Shown: positions 1 through 5,941, numbered from the stretch's first letter. The stretch: DNA of 6,134 nucleotides from a bacterium (GCA_029564595.1 JAKQPS010000055.1:1-6134), one strand, 5' to 3'. Notes: a model not told the origin generated them from the sequence alone. A program made the numbers and translations.

Positions 1-327
1 CCGGCACAGCCCCTTGAGCGGCCACTCATCCACGCGGTCATACCCGTGCGGGCCGCGCGCGGGACCGTAGCCCAGAAACGCGCCGTTCACGAAAAGGCGG
101 TAGACCGTCGCGCCGGTCAGCCGCACGACCGCCTGTTCGGCAGCCTCGCCGTCCACCGTCGCGCGGAACCCGACAAAAAGGTTCATCTCTTTTTCGCGTC
201 CCTCCGGCCAGACCGGCCGCGCGGCGGCGAACGACGGCGTGACATCCCGGCATCCGTTCTCTCTCACCAGCGAAGAACACCCCATTACACCCAGCACCGC
301 CAACGCCAAGACCATCATGATTCTCAT
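1..327 (-). CDS. Lipoprotein with alpha-L-rhamnosidase-like N-terminus, 5' part only (cut by window edge)
   Basis: The frame is open from the ATG at 327-325 to base 1, giving 109 residues with no stop; the gene continues beyond the window. The N-terminus is a short lipoprotein signal: Arg2, a hydrophobic run at residues 4-16, then V-M-G-C with Cys17 as the probable lipidated residue, so the product is likely exported and membrane-anchored. Residues 75-102 contain YRLFVNGAFLGYGPARG followed by HGY and DEW. This matches my memory of the N-terminal beta-sandwich of bacterial alpha-L-rhamnosidases (GH78-like), where a YRLYVNG-x-x-x-G-x-GP pattern precedes the catalytic domain. The catalytic part is not in the window, so rhamnoside hydrolysis is inferred. 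A GGGAGGG ribosome site at 333-339 and a promoter at 355-383 support this start. Codons are GC-rich like the neighbours. It could be another beta-sandwich glycosidase. It has no evident link to the restriction cassette. Confidence 0.72.
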   Translation of the reverse strand, partial: MRIMMVLALAVLGVMGCSSLVRENGCRDVTPSFAAARPVWPEGREKEMNLFVGFRATVDGEAAEQAVVRLTGATVYRLFVNGAFLGYGPARGPHGYDRVDEWPLKGLCR

Positions 328-332
328 TCGCA

Positions 333-339
333 CCCTCCC
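333..339 (-). promoter_or_regulatory. Ribosome binding site of the lipoprotein gene
   Basis: On the minus strand GGGAGGG lies five bases before the ATG at 327. This is a strong Shine-Dalgarno match and decides the start in favour of 327 over the nearby ATGs at codons 4 and 5. Confidence 0.6.
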
Positions 340-354
340 AAAGGCTTTCCCGTC

Positions 355-383
355 ATGGTAGACATTCCCCCGCATCAAGTCAA
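355..383 (-). promoter_or_regulatory. Putative sigma-70-type promoter for the lipoprotein gene
   Basis: On the minus strand TTGACT (383-378, five of six to TTGACA) is followed after exactly 17 bases by TACCAT (360-355, four of six to TATAAT, keeping the leading TA and final T). A start point near 348 would leave a leader of about 20 bases before the ATG at 327, with the ribosome site inside it. The promoter lies between the lipoprotein gene and the repeat cluster downstream of the methyltransferase, so the lipoprotein gene is probably a separate transcription unit. This is motif matching only. Confidence 0.45.
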
Positions 384-402
384 CCGGGCCTTTTTATACA
401 TG

Positions 403-450
403 TGTCCGCAGATTGCACAGATTAAAACCCTCTGCGGAAATCTGCGGACA
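403..450. repeat. Inverted repeat unit A
   Basis: TGTCCGCAGATT at 403-414 is the exact complement of AATCTGCGGACA at 439-450, a perfect 12-base outer stem. Inner CAGA and TCTG segments extend it with mismatches around the loop TTAAAACCC. Confidence 0.85.
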
Positions 451-461
451 AACACCTCTTC

Positions 462-518
462 TCCGCAGATTGCGCAGATTAAAACCCCCTCTGCGGAAAT
501 CTGCGTCATCTGCGGACA
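462..518. repeat. Inverted repeat unit B
   Basis: The left arm (TCCGCAGAT at 462-470, then GCGCAGATT to 480) pairs with the right arm (490-516) over about 19 bases with one bulged base. The loop AAAACCCC resembles that of unit A. The right arm (490-519) is identical over 30 bases to copies at 531-560 and 2785-2814. Confidence 0.85.
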
Positions 519-526
519 AACACCTC

Positions 527-2608
527 TCAATCTGCGGAAATCTGCGTCATCTGCGGACAAACACCACTTTTCCGCAGAGCACAAACGGTCTCATCCCCGG
601 CGATGGAGCGGATTTTCACCCGCAGCGGCTTGCGGGGACAGACGAGCGTGGCATCCCAAAACGCTTTGGACTTCTTGCCGTCGCGGCTGACAAATCCGCG
701 TTTGTCGATCTTGATCTCGGCGTCGCTGTGCCAAGGGCCTTCGGCTGCGGTGCAGTCGGCGCTGACCCATTCGATGAGTTCAAGCCCGTCCTCGCTGATC
801 TCGATGGGCTTGAAGCCTTTGACGGGCTTGGGCTCGGGCGGCTGGCCGCTCTCGGCAAGCAGTTCGCCGTCCGGGTAGCAGTTGAGACCGTGCCGGTCGT
901 TGTAGGCGGCGATCTTCTGCTGGAGCCGGTCGCTGTGGAAACGTTCGAAGGTGACGACATGTTCAGCGCCGACGGACACCTGCGCCTCGTCCGCGAGGAC
1001 CACCTCGGCAAGCAACTCCTTGAGGTCGCGCAGTTCAACCGCACAGTCGGGCGTGGCGTTCTCTTTGATGAAAGCCTCGACCGCCGCGCGGTCGTCGATG
1101 TCCACGTAGTAGACCACGACTTTTTTGACCTTGTCCGGCAGGTCGGGCATGGCGCCGTCGCCGTTGACGATGCGGTTGATCAGCGGGATGTCAAGCACCT
1201 TGGTGGTATGGTCCTTGAGATCGGGCAGGTAAACCGGCACGAGTCCGAGACGGCTGTCGTTGAACGCGCCCGACCAGAACGGGCCGAGTTCAGCCTCGTC
1301 GAGCCGCAGACCGGTGATCAGCGAGCGCAGCTTGTCCATAGTCTGCACCGGGTTGCGGAAAAGCGCCACGCCGTCCCGCACGTCCAGCACCTTGAAGGCG
1401 GCACCGGCGGCCTGCAGGCGGTCGCGGGCAGTCTGAATCGAATTGATGCCGACATCCACATGGATGAAACGCCGCCCGAGCCGGTTCGCAACGGCGGCGG
1501 TCACACCGCTGCCGCCGAAGAAGTCGGCAACCACAGAACCTTCGGCGGAGGATGCGGAAATGATGCGTTCAAGCAGCGACTCGGGTTTTTGTGTTGCATA
1601 GTCGGCGCGTTCAGATGCCTGTGAGTTGACCGGACTTATATCAGCCCACAAAGCCTGACAGGGCATACCCTTTAACTCGTCTTTATAGACTTTCAGACGA
1701 ATCCCCCCCGTCTTTGTTATATGTAAACGGCCTTCATTGTCTAGCCGTTTCATCGTCTCAAGCGGGCAACGCCACAATGAACGACAGCCTCTATACTCAT
1801 AGTCATAGCCTGCACCCTTAAGCCCCTTTGCTGTTAGATTTCCACTTTCCCACAAACGGCCATCAGGATCTTTACACTTGAAACGCGCAAGGTACTCTTC
1901 ATCGTAGGGTTGCTGCACTTCGTTAAAGGTCGGGGTCGGAGAGCGAGTATAAAAATAAATCGAGTTGAAATTATTGCCGTAAAACTCGGCGTCGCTATGT
2001 GCGGTTGTGCATTTCCAAATTATTTCATTTTGGAAGCAGTCTTCCCCGAACACCTCGTCCATCAGCACTTTGACGTAGTGGCCGATGTGCCAATCGAGGT
2101 GCACGTAGATGCTGGCGTTGTCCGACATGACGGCTTTGATGGCCATGAGATTCTCGTACATCCAGTTGAGGTAGTCCTCTTTGGTCCAGATGTCGCCGTA
2201 CATCTTCTCGTCGAAAGCGCGGAGCTGGTCGTCGGGGAGTTCCTCTTCGGCCCTGGCCAGGGCGGCTGCGACCTTGGGATTTCGGCGGATGTGGATTTTC
2301 TTGGCGTAGTCGGCGCCGGAGGCGAAGGGCGGGTCGATGTAGACGAGGTCGACCTTGACGCCCGTCTCCTTGAGATGGGCGCAGGCGGAGAGGCACTCGC
2401 CGCGGATCACCAGGCTGGGATTCTTCTCGTCCGGCCGGCCGACGGTTTCCAACGTGTCGAGCTCATAGCGCGGCATGCCGCGGGCGATGCGGCGCAGAAC
2501 CTTGTCGCTGTCGCGGTAGGCGAGCAGGCGGCGGGTGCGGACGAAGTTGTCGAGCACGGCCTGGCCCTCGATGGGCTGGGGAAAATAGGGAATGTAGTCA
2601 ACGGGCAT
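527..2608 (-). CDS. Type III-like restriction-modification methyltransferase (Mod), beta-class N6-adenine/N4-cytosine
   Basis: The 693-residue protein is predicted to transfer a methyl group from S-adenosylmethionine to a base in a specific DNA site, protecting host DNA from the partner helicase-nuclease. Motif IV (DPPF, 92-95) precedes the helical segment HYVKVLMDEVFG (177-188), then motif X-like TQKPESLLERI (339-349), motif I FFGGSG (363-368) and motif II FIHVDVG (381-387). Catalytic motif before AdoMet motif is the beta-class order, used by Type III Mod subunits. Residues ~190-330 occupy the target-recognition position and are encoded by lower-GC DNA. Residues ~420-680 form a C-terminal region I cannot assign; it may contact Res. 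The ATG at 2608 has GGAG eight bases upstream. The last ~15 residues (LRKSG to QMTQISAD) come from a repeat unit, so the native terminus was probably replaced. N6-adenine is the likelier product, but sequence does not settle it. Confidence 0.9.
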   Translation of the reverse strand: MPVDYIPYFPQPIEGQAVLDNFVRTRRLLAYRDSDKVLRRIARGMPRYELDTLETVGRPDEKNPSLVIRGECLSACAHLKETGVKVDLVYIDPPFASGADYAKKIHIRRNPKVAAALARAEEELPDDQLRAFDEKMYGDIWTKEDYLNWMYENLMAIKAVMSDNASIYVHLDWHIGHYVKVLMDEVFGEDCFQNEIIWKCTTAHSDAEFYGNNFNSIYFYTRSPTPTFNEVQQPYDEEYLARFKCKDPDGRLWESGNLTAKGLKGAGYDYEYRGCRSLWRCPLETMKRLDNEGRLHITKTGGIRLKVYKDELKGMPCQALWADISPVNSQASERADYATQKPESLLERIISASSAEGSVVADFFGGSGVTAAVANRLGRRFIHVDVGINSIQTARDRLQAAGAAFKVLDVRDGVALFRNPVQTMDKLRSLITGLRLDEAELGPFWSGAFNDSRLGLVPVYLPDLKDHTTKVLDIPLINRIVNGDGAMPDLPDKVKKVVVYYVDIDDRAAVEAFIKENATPDCAVELRDLKELLAEVVLADEAQVSVGAEHVVTFERFHSDRLQQKIAAYNDRHGLNCYPDGELLAESGQPPEPKPVKGFKPIEISEDGLELIEWVSADCTAAEGPWHSDAEIKIDKRGFVSRDGKKSKAFWDATLVCPRKPLRVKIRSIAGDETVCALRKSGVCPQMTQISAD
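529..578. repeat. Repeat unit C, mostly a right arm, overlapping the mod 3' end
   Basis: Bases 530-560 are identical over 31 bases to 2784-2814 beside the res stop codon. The left arm is missing; only TCCGCAGA at 571-578 can pair back with TCTGCGGA at 531-538. This unit encodes the last residues and stop codon of the methyltransferase, so it appears to have landed in, or recombined into, the 3' end of that gene. Confidence 0.8.
1621..2040 (-). other. Low-GC block inside mod, probable exchanged target-recognition domain
   Basis: My hand count gives 194 G or C in these 420 bases (46%). Sampled 60-base lines in the rest of the gene gave 58% (901-960), 67% (1261-1320), 62% (1501-1560) and 70% (2221-2280). 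The block encodes residues ~190-330, from just after VLMDEVFGED to just before the conserved TQKP segment. That is where beta-class methyltransferases carry the sequence-recognition domain. It has more A/T-ending codons than its flanks. The simplest reading is that this specificity segment came from another allele by recombination in the conserved flanks. Confidence 0.6.
1703..1709 (-). repeat. G7 homopolymer within mod coding sequence
   Basis: Seven C on the plus strand read as seven G in the gene, covering the last base of Thr300 and codons Gly301-Gly302. One-base slippage would shift the frame before motifs X, I and II and inactivate the enzyme. Seven bases is short for an efficient phase-variation tract, so this is a candidate only. 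Confidence 0.5.
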
Positions 2609-2616
2609 GGGGCAAG

Positions 2617-2620
2617 CTCC
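2617..2620 (-). promoter_or_regulatory. Ribosome binding site of mod
   Basis: GGAG on the minus strand lies eight bases before the ATG at 2608, with GC-rich sequence between. It supports this start and shows that mod can be translated independently of res despite the 192-base gap. I found no convincing promoter in the gap. Confidence 0.6.
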
Positions 2621-2633
2621 GGGTTAAGAGTTA

Positions 2634-2661
2634 TCCGCAGATTACGCAGATTGCGCAGATT
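2634..2661. repeat. Repeat, left arm, in the res-mod gap
   Basis: It is three tandem copies of a 9-base unit (TCCGCAGAT, TACGCAGAT, TGCGCAGAT) plus a final T. It is complementary to the arm at 2784-2814 with one mismatch and one bulge, enclosing about 120 bases. It lies 13 bases upstream of the mod ribosome site and supplies the stop codon of the remnant ORF (2642-2644). Pairing of the two arms in the res-mod transcript could affect mod expression; this is inference. Confidence 0.85.
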
Positions 2662-2785
2662 CTTGGACGGGGCATACGGGGTTGGGGGGTGGCGACTGGG
2701 TATGTGAACGAATCAAGCGTTTGTATTGGAGGGAAAAGGTGCCGAAGTTGATCAGGAGCGCGCGCTGCAAGCCGGTTGCCTTCAT
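2642..2785 (-). pseudogene. C-terminal remnant of a GxxExxY-family protein
   Basis: A 47-codon frame from the ATG at 2785 begins MKATGLQRALLINFG, continues through SLQYKRLI, and then degenerates into a Pro-rich tail. In my memory of the family, KATGL-x(3)-LLINFG-x(2)-L-x-(F/Y)KR(L/I) is the C-terminal signature of GxxExxY proteins, small proteins of unknown function related to PD-(D/E)XK nucleases. About 100 upstream residues of such a protein are absent: immediately before KATGL the sequence is repeat DNA, and the ATG itself straddles the repeat-remnant junction (native residue probably Leu). The frame continues in phase from the res stop codon five codons upstream. No ribosome site is evident. 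It is almost certainly non-functional debris left by repeat insertion or recombination between repeats. Confidence 0.7.
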
Positions 2786-2814
2786 CTGCGGAAATCTGCG
2801 TCATCTGCGGACAA
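2784..2814. repeat. Repeat, right arm, overlapping the res stop codon
   Basis: These 31 bases are identical to 530-560 at the end of mod. Read on the minus strand they encode the last residues of Res (R-R, then TGA at 2803-2801) and then pass directly into the GxxExxY remnant. The arm is inverted relative to the copy at 2634-2661. Confidence 0.85.
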
Positions 2815-5806
2815 GAACATCCTCCTTCTCCATGAAAAAAGTTCTGATACGAGCGGCCAGAGTGGCAAGGTTTTGAGGCAACGGGACATCGTCGCGCAAT
2901 TCGAGAAAATCGAAACGCCTGTATCCGAATTTGTCATTGTTGAAACGCAGAAAATCATTCTCCACAAAAGTGCGGCGGGCGACAAAGGCGGACTGATCGG
3001 CAAAGCCCTTGCCTTTGGTTTCGAGGATGAGCACTTTGCGGATGGTTGCCCCGTCGCGCCGGATGAGCAGGAAGTCAGGCGTGTAGAAGCCGACTCTGCG
3101 CCAGGCGCGGCCGGTCTTGGCATAACAGTCGATCTTGAATTCGGTCAGGTCGCGCTCGCCGTTATAATAGATTTCAAGCCCGGCATTCTTGACATCGCTG
3201 AGCGTGACCGCAGCGTCGATGAAATCGCGCTCGAAGCCGCTCGGCGTGAAGTCATAAGGCAGGTAATGGAGCGTACAGTCATATACGGCTTGAGCTTCGA
3301 CGCGGCGCGCATGATCTTTGAGGATCTGGCGAAATGCCGCCTCCGCGAGATCACTGAGCGTGGAGGATGTATGATTGAATTGGGCTTTCACCTGATCTAT
3401 CTCAGCAGGATCGAGAGGCTTTGCCGGCCGGGCATCGCTTTGTAAAATCGTTTCGCACTTCTCTTGGTCCGGCCAGTAAAGGGCGTGGTTAGGAATATCC
3501 TTGAGCTTGTTCACGACGAGCAGCGAGGCGGACTGTTCGACGACATCTTCGCGGATGCGTAATTCGCGGCGGGTGCGGAACGCCAACCGGACCGCGGCAC
3601 GGACCGCCGACTGATCATAGAGCGTGTTGTAGCGGCGCTGGCCGCGCTCGGCATAGGTGATGCGGTCGAACAGGGCGTGGAGCGGGGAGCGGTAAGGGCG
3701 CAGCTCGGCGGCCGTGAGATCGCCGAGGCTTTCGCGGACAATCTCGTTTTGCCAGGCCGAGAAGAAGGCGAGGCCGCCGAACTGCTCGGTGACGACATCG
3801 GTATCGCGAACCAAACCAAAGGAGGCATGGTTGTCGGCCGCGTGGCGCTCGTTGAGGTAACGCGTGGTGATCGTGGCGTTTGTTTTGAACGCCGCGCTGT
3901 CGGGATCGAGGCCGACCAAAGCGTTGGCCGCATCAGGCTTTTCCCCTGTCAACACGGTGAGGTACTGAATCTTGAGCTGGTAGAAATCGACGGCGGGCAG
4001 CTTGAGATGTGCCATGCGCGAGACGCGCGGCACCCACGACTCGGGCTGCCGCTTGCGGATCGCGTTGAGTTCTTTGATGCTGGTGTTCTGCTCCTCGCCG
4101 AGTTGCTTGTCGAGCACTTTGGCATTGGCCTCATTCAGCAGGATCAACGCGGTTTCGTCCGTGTCCCCGTCCACTTGGCGCAGACAGCGGCAGGAGGTTT
4201 GCAGAACCATGTTCTTGGGGCAGTCGCCTTCCTGTGACAGGATCACACCCGTGAGGCTGCGGCAGTCCCAGCCCTCCTTGCCGATCTGCACAAGCAGGAT
4301 GATCTGTTTGCGTGACGCGGGGTCATCCAGCAGCGCGAACTCGGCCGCAGCCTCTTTGACAACGGGATGCGTTTTATTCCCCTGATGAAATTTCAGGATG
4401 CGGTCAGCCGGGACACCCATATCGCCGACCAGCAGCGGGTAAATCTCCTCTTCCAGACGGGCGATGGTGCCGCAGTAGACAGCGAGTTTGGCGCAGGCGC
4501 CGTTGGCATAGGTTTTGGCGCCGTAATCGCTCATGAAACGTTTCACGCCGGTGCGCACAATTTCGAGCGAAGCAAGGCCGACGGCGACTTCCAACCTCGG
4601 CTTTTTGAGGAACTCCGCAATGGCTGTGGCCAGCGGATAGTAGTAAACCGTATTGGCAATGGTGGCGGACTGAAGCGCGACGGGGCCGGCCGTCACGGTG
4701 CGCGGCGCATCGTGATAGGGCGTTCCGGAGAAGCCGAGCACGGCGCTGATCTGTCCGGTGCGGCACCAGCCGTTGACCACGGCGCGGAGTTTGATGTCGC
4801 CGCAGGCCGCGCGCTGGACTTCATCGATGAAGATCTGAAGACGGGGTATCTTTCCGATCAGGTGGCGCAACTCATTGGCGAGGCGTTCCTTTTCCTCATC
4901 GTTGCGTTCCACCAACTGCATGTTGGCGTCGATCTCCACGCGATCCAGAATGACCTTCTCGGCGTTCACGACCAGCACAAGGCCTGTGAGGTCTTCAAAC
5001 GGCATGTGTGCCGCAACTTTCTGGGCGTTGGGATTGCGGGCGCGGTTGCTTTTTCTGGCGGATTTGGGCTGGTCGAGAACTTCAAACTTGATCAACTTCC
5101 GGATGGCGGATGCGGAGGGTTCGGGAAGCACCCATGAAGGGTCGAAGTGTTCGATGGTGCGCAGGCTGGGAATGATCGAGTTTTTCAATCCGGACGGGGC
5201 AAGCACGATGAAATTACGGGCGAAAGCCTTATTCTCAGGCTCATTGATCGCGAAATAGAGGTCCAAATAGATGAATGCCGCCATGAGGAAGGTTTTCCCC
5301 GCACCCATGGGCAGCGAGAACAGATAGTCGGCATAATCGGCCTTGTAGAAAATCTCGTGGATGGCGTCAGCGAATCCGTCTGCATCCGGGTGCGCAGTGA
5401 TTTGGCGTTCGAACGCCTCGGCGACGCCTCGATTCTTGAGGCCCTTCGTCTGTTCCAGCGCAGAGCAGAGCTGGAAAAGAGCGAGCGCTGCAGCGTCGGA
5501 GCCAAAACGTTCGCGCGCGATCTGGCTGATGCGAAGCGGAGCGAGATCTTCGTCTCGGTTAAAAAAACCTTCTGCGAAGAGTGTCGCCAACGGACGTCCC
5601 CGACCCTCGATTTTTAAAAAGAGATAGGTTTCAATGGCGGCGATTTGCGTTTCGCGCAGCGCTTTCCGGCTGCGGATATAGGCCAGCAATCCGGCCATCG
5701 GGCAGGCCTGCGAATGCGCCCAAGCACGGCTCTTCTCTTGTATGATCGAGTAGAACATATAACGGTCAGAATGATAAATGAGCCCCCCTGAATTGACCAG
5801 CCTCAA
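2801..5806 (-). CDS. Type III-like restriction enzyme subunit (Res): superfamily 2 helicase with C-terminal PD-(D/E)XK nuclease
   Basis: The 1001-residue protein is predicted to hydrolyse ATP for translocation or switching along DNA and to cleave unmodified DNA with the Mod partner encoded downstream. In order: an uncharacterised N-terminal region (1-160) with helical RETQIAAIETYLFLKIEG; Walker A LPMGAGKT (165-172); motif II IFIDEVQ (325-331); motif III FSGTPYHD (359-366); KEGWD (510-514), typical of Type III Res; motif VI-like QTSCRCLRQ (536-544), with Cys where many relatives have Gly; an unassigned region (~560-860); then a nuclease signature FYTPDF (907-912) with LILETKG (926-932), giving Asp911, Glu929 and Lys931. 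Length fits the family. The start is uncertain: 5806 is TTG with no clear ribosome site, the first in-frame ATG is at 5758, and the frame stays open to 5941 with coding-like EEQWLGDIL just upstream. The stop lies inside a repeat arm. Confidence 0.87.
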   Translation of the reverse strand: MRLVNSGGLIYHSDRYMFYSIIQEKSRAWAHSQACPMAGLLAYIRSRKALRETQIAAIETYLFLKIEGRGRPLATLFAEGFFNRDEDLAPLRISQIARERFGSDAAALALFQLCSALEQTKGLKNRGVAEAFERQITAHPDADGFADAIHEIFYKADYADYLFSLPMGAGKTFLMAAFIYLDLYFAINEPENKAFARNFIVLAPSGLKNSIIPSLRTIEHFDPSWVLPEPSASAIRKLIKFEVLDQPKSARKSNRARNPNAQKVAAHMPFEDLTGLVLVVNAEKVILDRVEIDANMQLVERNDEEKERLANELRHLIGKIPRLQIFIDEVQRAACGDIKLRAVVNGWCRTGQISAVLGFSGTPYHDAPRTVTAGPVALQSATIANTVYYYPLATAIAEFLKKPRLEVAVGLASLEIVRTGVKRFMSDYGAKTYANGACAKLAVYCGTIARLEEEIYPLLVGDMGVPADRILKFHQGNKTHPVVKEAAAEFALLDDPASRKQIILLVQIGKEGWDCRSLTGVILSQEGDCPKNMVLQTSCRCLRQVDGDTDETALILLNEANAKVLDKQLGEEQNTSIKELNAIRKRQPESWVPRVSRMAHLKLPAVDFYQLKIQYLTVLTGEKPDAANALVGLDPDSAAFKTNATITTRYLNERHAADNHASFGLVRDTDVVTEQFGGLAFFSAWQNEIVRESLGDLTAAELRPYRSPLHALFDRITYAERGQRRYNTLYDQSAVRAAVRLAFRTRRELRIREDVVEQSASLLVVNKLKDIPNHALYWPDQEKCETILQSDARPAKPLDPAEIDQVKAQFNHTSSTLSDLAEAAFRQILKDHARRVEAQAVYDCTLHYLPYDFTPSGFERDFIDAAVTLSDVKNAGLEIYYNGERDLTEFKIDCYAKTGRAWRRVGFYTPDFLLIRRDGATIRKVLILETKGKGFADQSAFVARRTFVENDFLRFNNDKFGYRRFDFLELRDDVPLPQNLATLAARIRTFFMEKEDVLVRR

Positions 5807-5822
5807 AATGTCGCCCAGCCAT
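5766..5822 (-). other. Out-of-frame ATG with strong ribosome site overlapping the res start
   Basis: The best ribosome-site/ATG pair near the res start is GGGGAGGAGCA-ATG, with ATG at 5822. It opens an 18-codon frame (MAGRHFEAGQFRG...) ending at 5766. It is in a different frame from res. Loss of one G from the G6 run at 5783-5788 would join it to res at Leu9. It may be a genuine leader peptide, a phase-OFF start, a sign of a sequencing indel, or chance. Confidence 0.3.
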
Positions 5823-5923
5823 TGCTCCTCCCCCCCCTCCCCCCCACACAGGGCCGACGCATCTAATTTCTTGTCTTTACGGCCTTTCCCCCACGATATT
5901 GGCCCATTGAAATCATTTCCCCC
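5783..5923 (-). repeat. Cluster of G homopolymers at the res 5' end
   Basis: Read on the minus strand there are G runs of 5 (5923-5919), 5 (5892-5888), 7 (5845-5839), 8 (5837-5830) and 6 (5788-5783). The G7 and G8 runs are separated by a single A. They lie at or just upstream of the res start, where slippage would change frame or ribosome-site spacing. The res frame is open through the four runs from 5923 to 5830 as far as 5941. Such runs are also prone to sequencing and assembly errors. Confidence 0.55.
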
Positions 5924-5941
5924 GTGTCGGGATTCTGTGAA

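Larger units (their letters stand above)
403..578. repeat. Cluster of three hairpin-type repeats at the 3' end of the methyltransferase gene
   Basis: The cluster consists of units at 403-450, 462-518 and 529-578, built from copies of CCGCAGATT or its complement at roughly 9-base spacing. A linker ACAAACACC recurs after each unit (448, 516 and 557). The first two units are inverted repeats able to fold as hairpins; the third has mainly one arm. It overlaps the last codons of the methyltransferase gene and lies between it and the promoter of the lipoprotein gene. The hairpins could end or stabilise mod transcripts, but no U-run follows them, so I do not call a rho-independent terminator. The spacers are not unique sequences, so it is not a CRISPR array. 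Confidence 0.85.

Noticed and set aside
38-280. Minus-strand open frame at 280-38
   Set aside because: It is out of frame with the lipoprotein gene at 327-1, which has the signal peptide, ribosome site and promoter; the composition of this frame (Arg-rich) is typical of a shadow.
403-518. Rho-independent terminator for mod
   Set aside because: The hairpins are strong but not followed by a U-run on the minus strand. Termination or mRNA stabilisation is possible but not supported by canonical features.
403-578. CRISPR-like array appearance of regularly repeated units
   Set aside because: Units vary in length and orientation, the linkers are near-identical rather than unique, and no cas gene is nearby.
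413-1624. Long plus-strand open frames opposite mod, and similar ones opposite res (for example 2726-3445, 4367-5137)
   Set aside because: They are antisense shadows of GC-rich minus-strand genes, lack ribosome sites and recognisable motifs, and begin in repeat DNA in two cases.
2631-2639. TTATCCGCA resembling a DnaA box (also at 6020-6028)
   Set aside because: It has one mismatch to TTATCCACA and arises from the repeat arm plus flanking T. There is no AT-rich unwinding region, cluster of true boxes or dnaA/dnaN context.
2801-5806. BREX, DISARM or other multi-gene defence island assignment
   Set aside because: Only a helicase-nuclease and a methyltransferase are present. None of the partner genes of those systems (such as pglZ, brxC, drmB or a phospholipase D) is in the window, and the motif set fits Type III restriction-modification.
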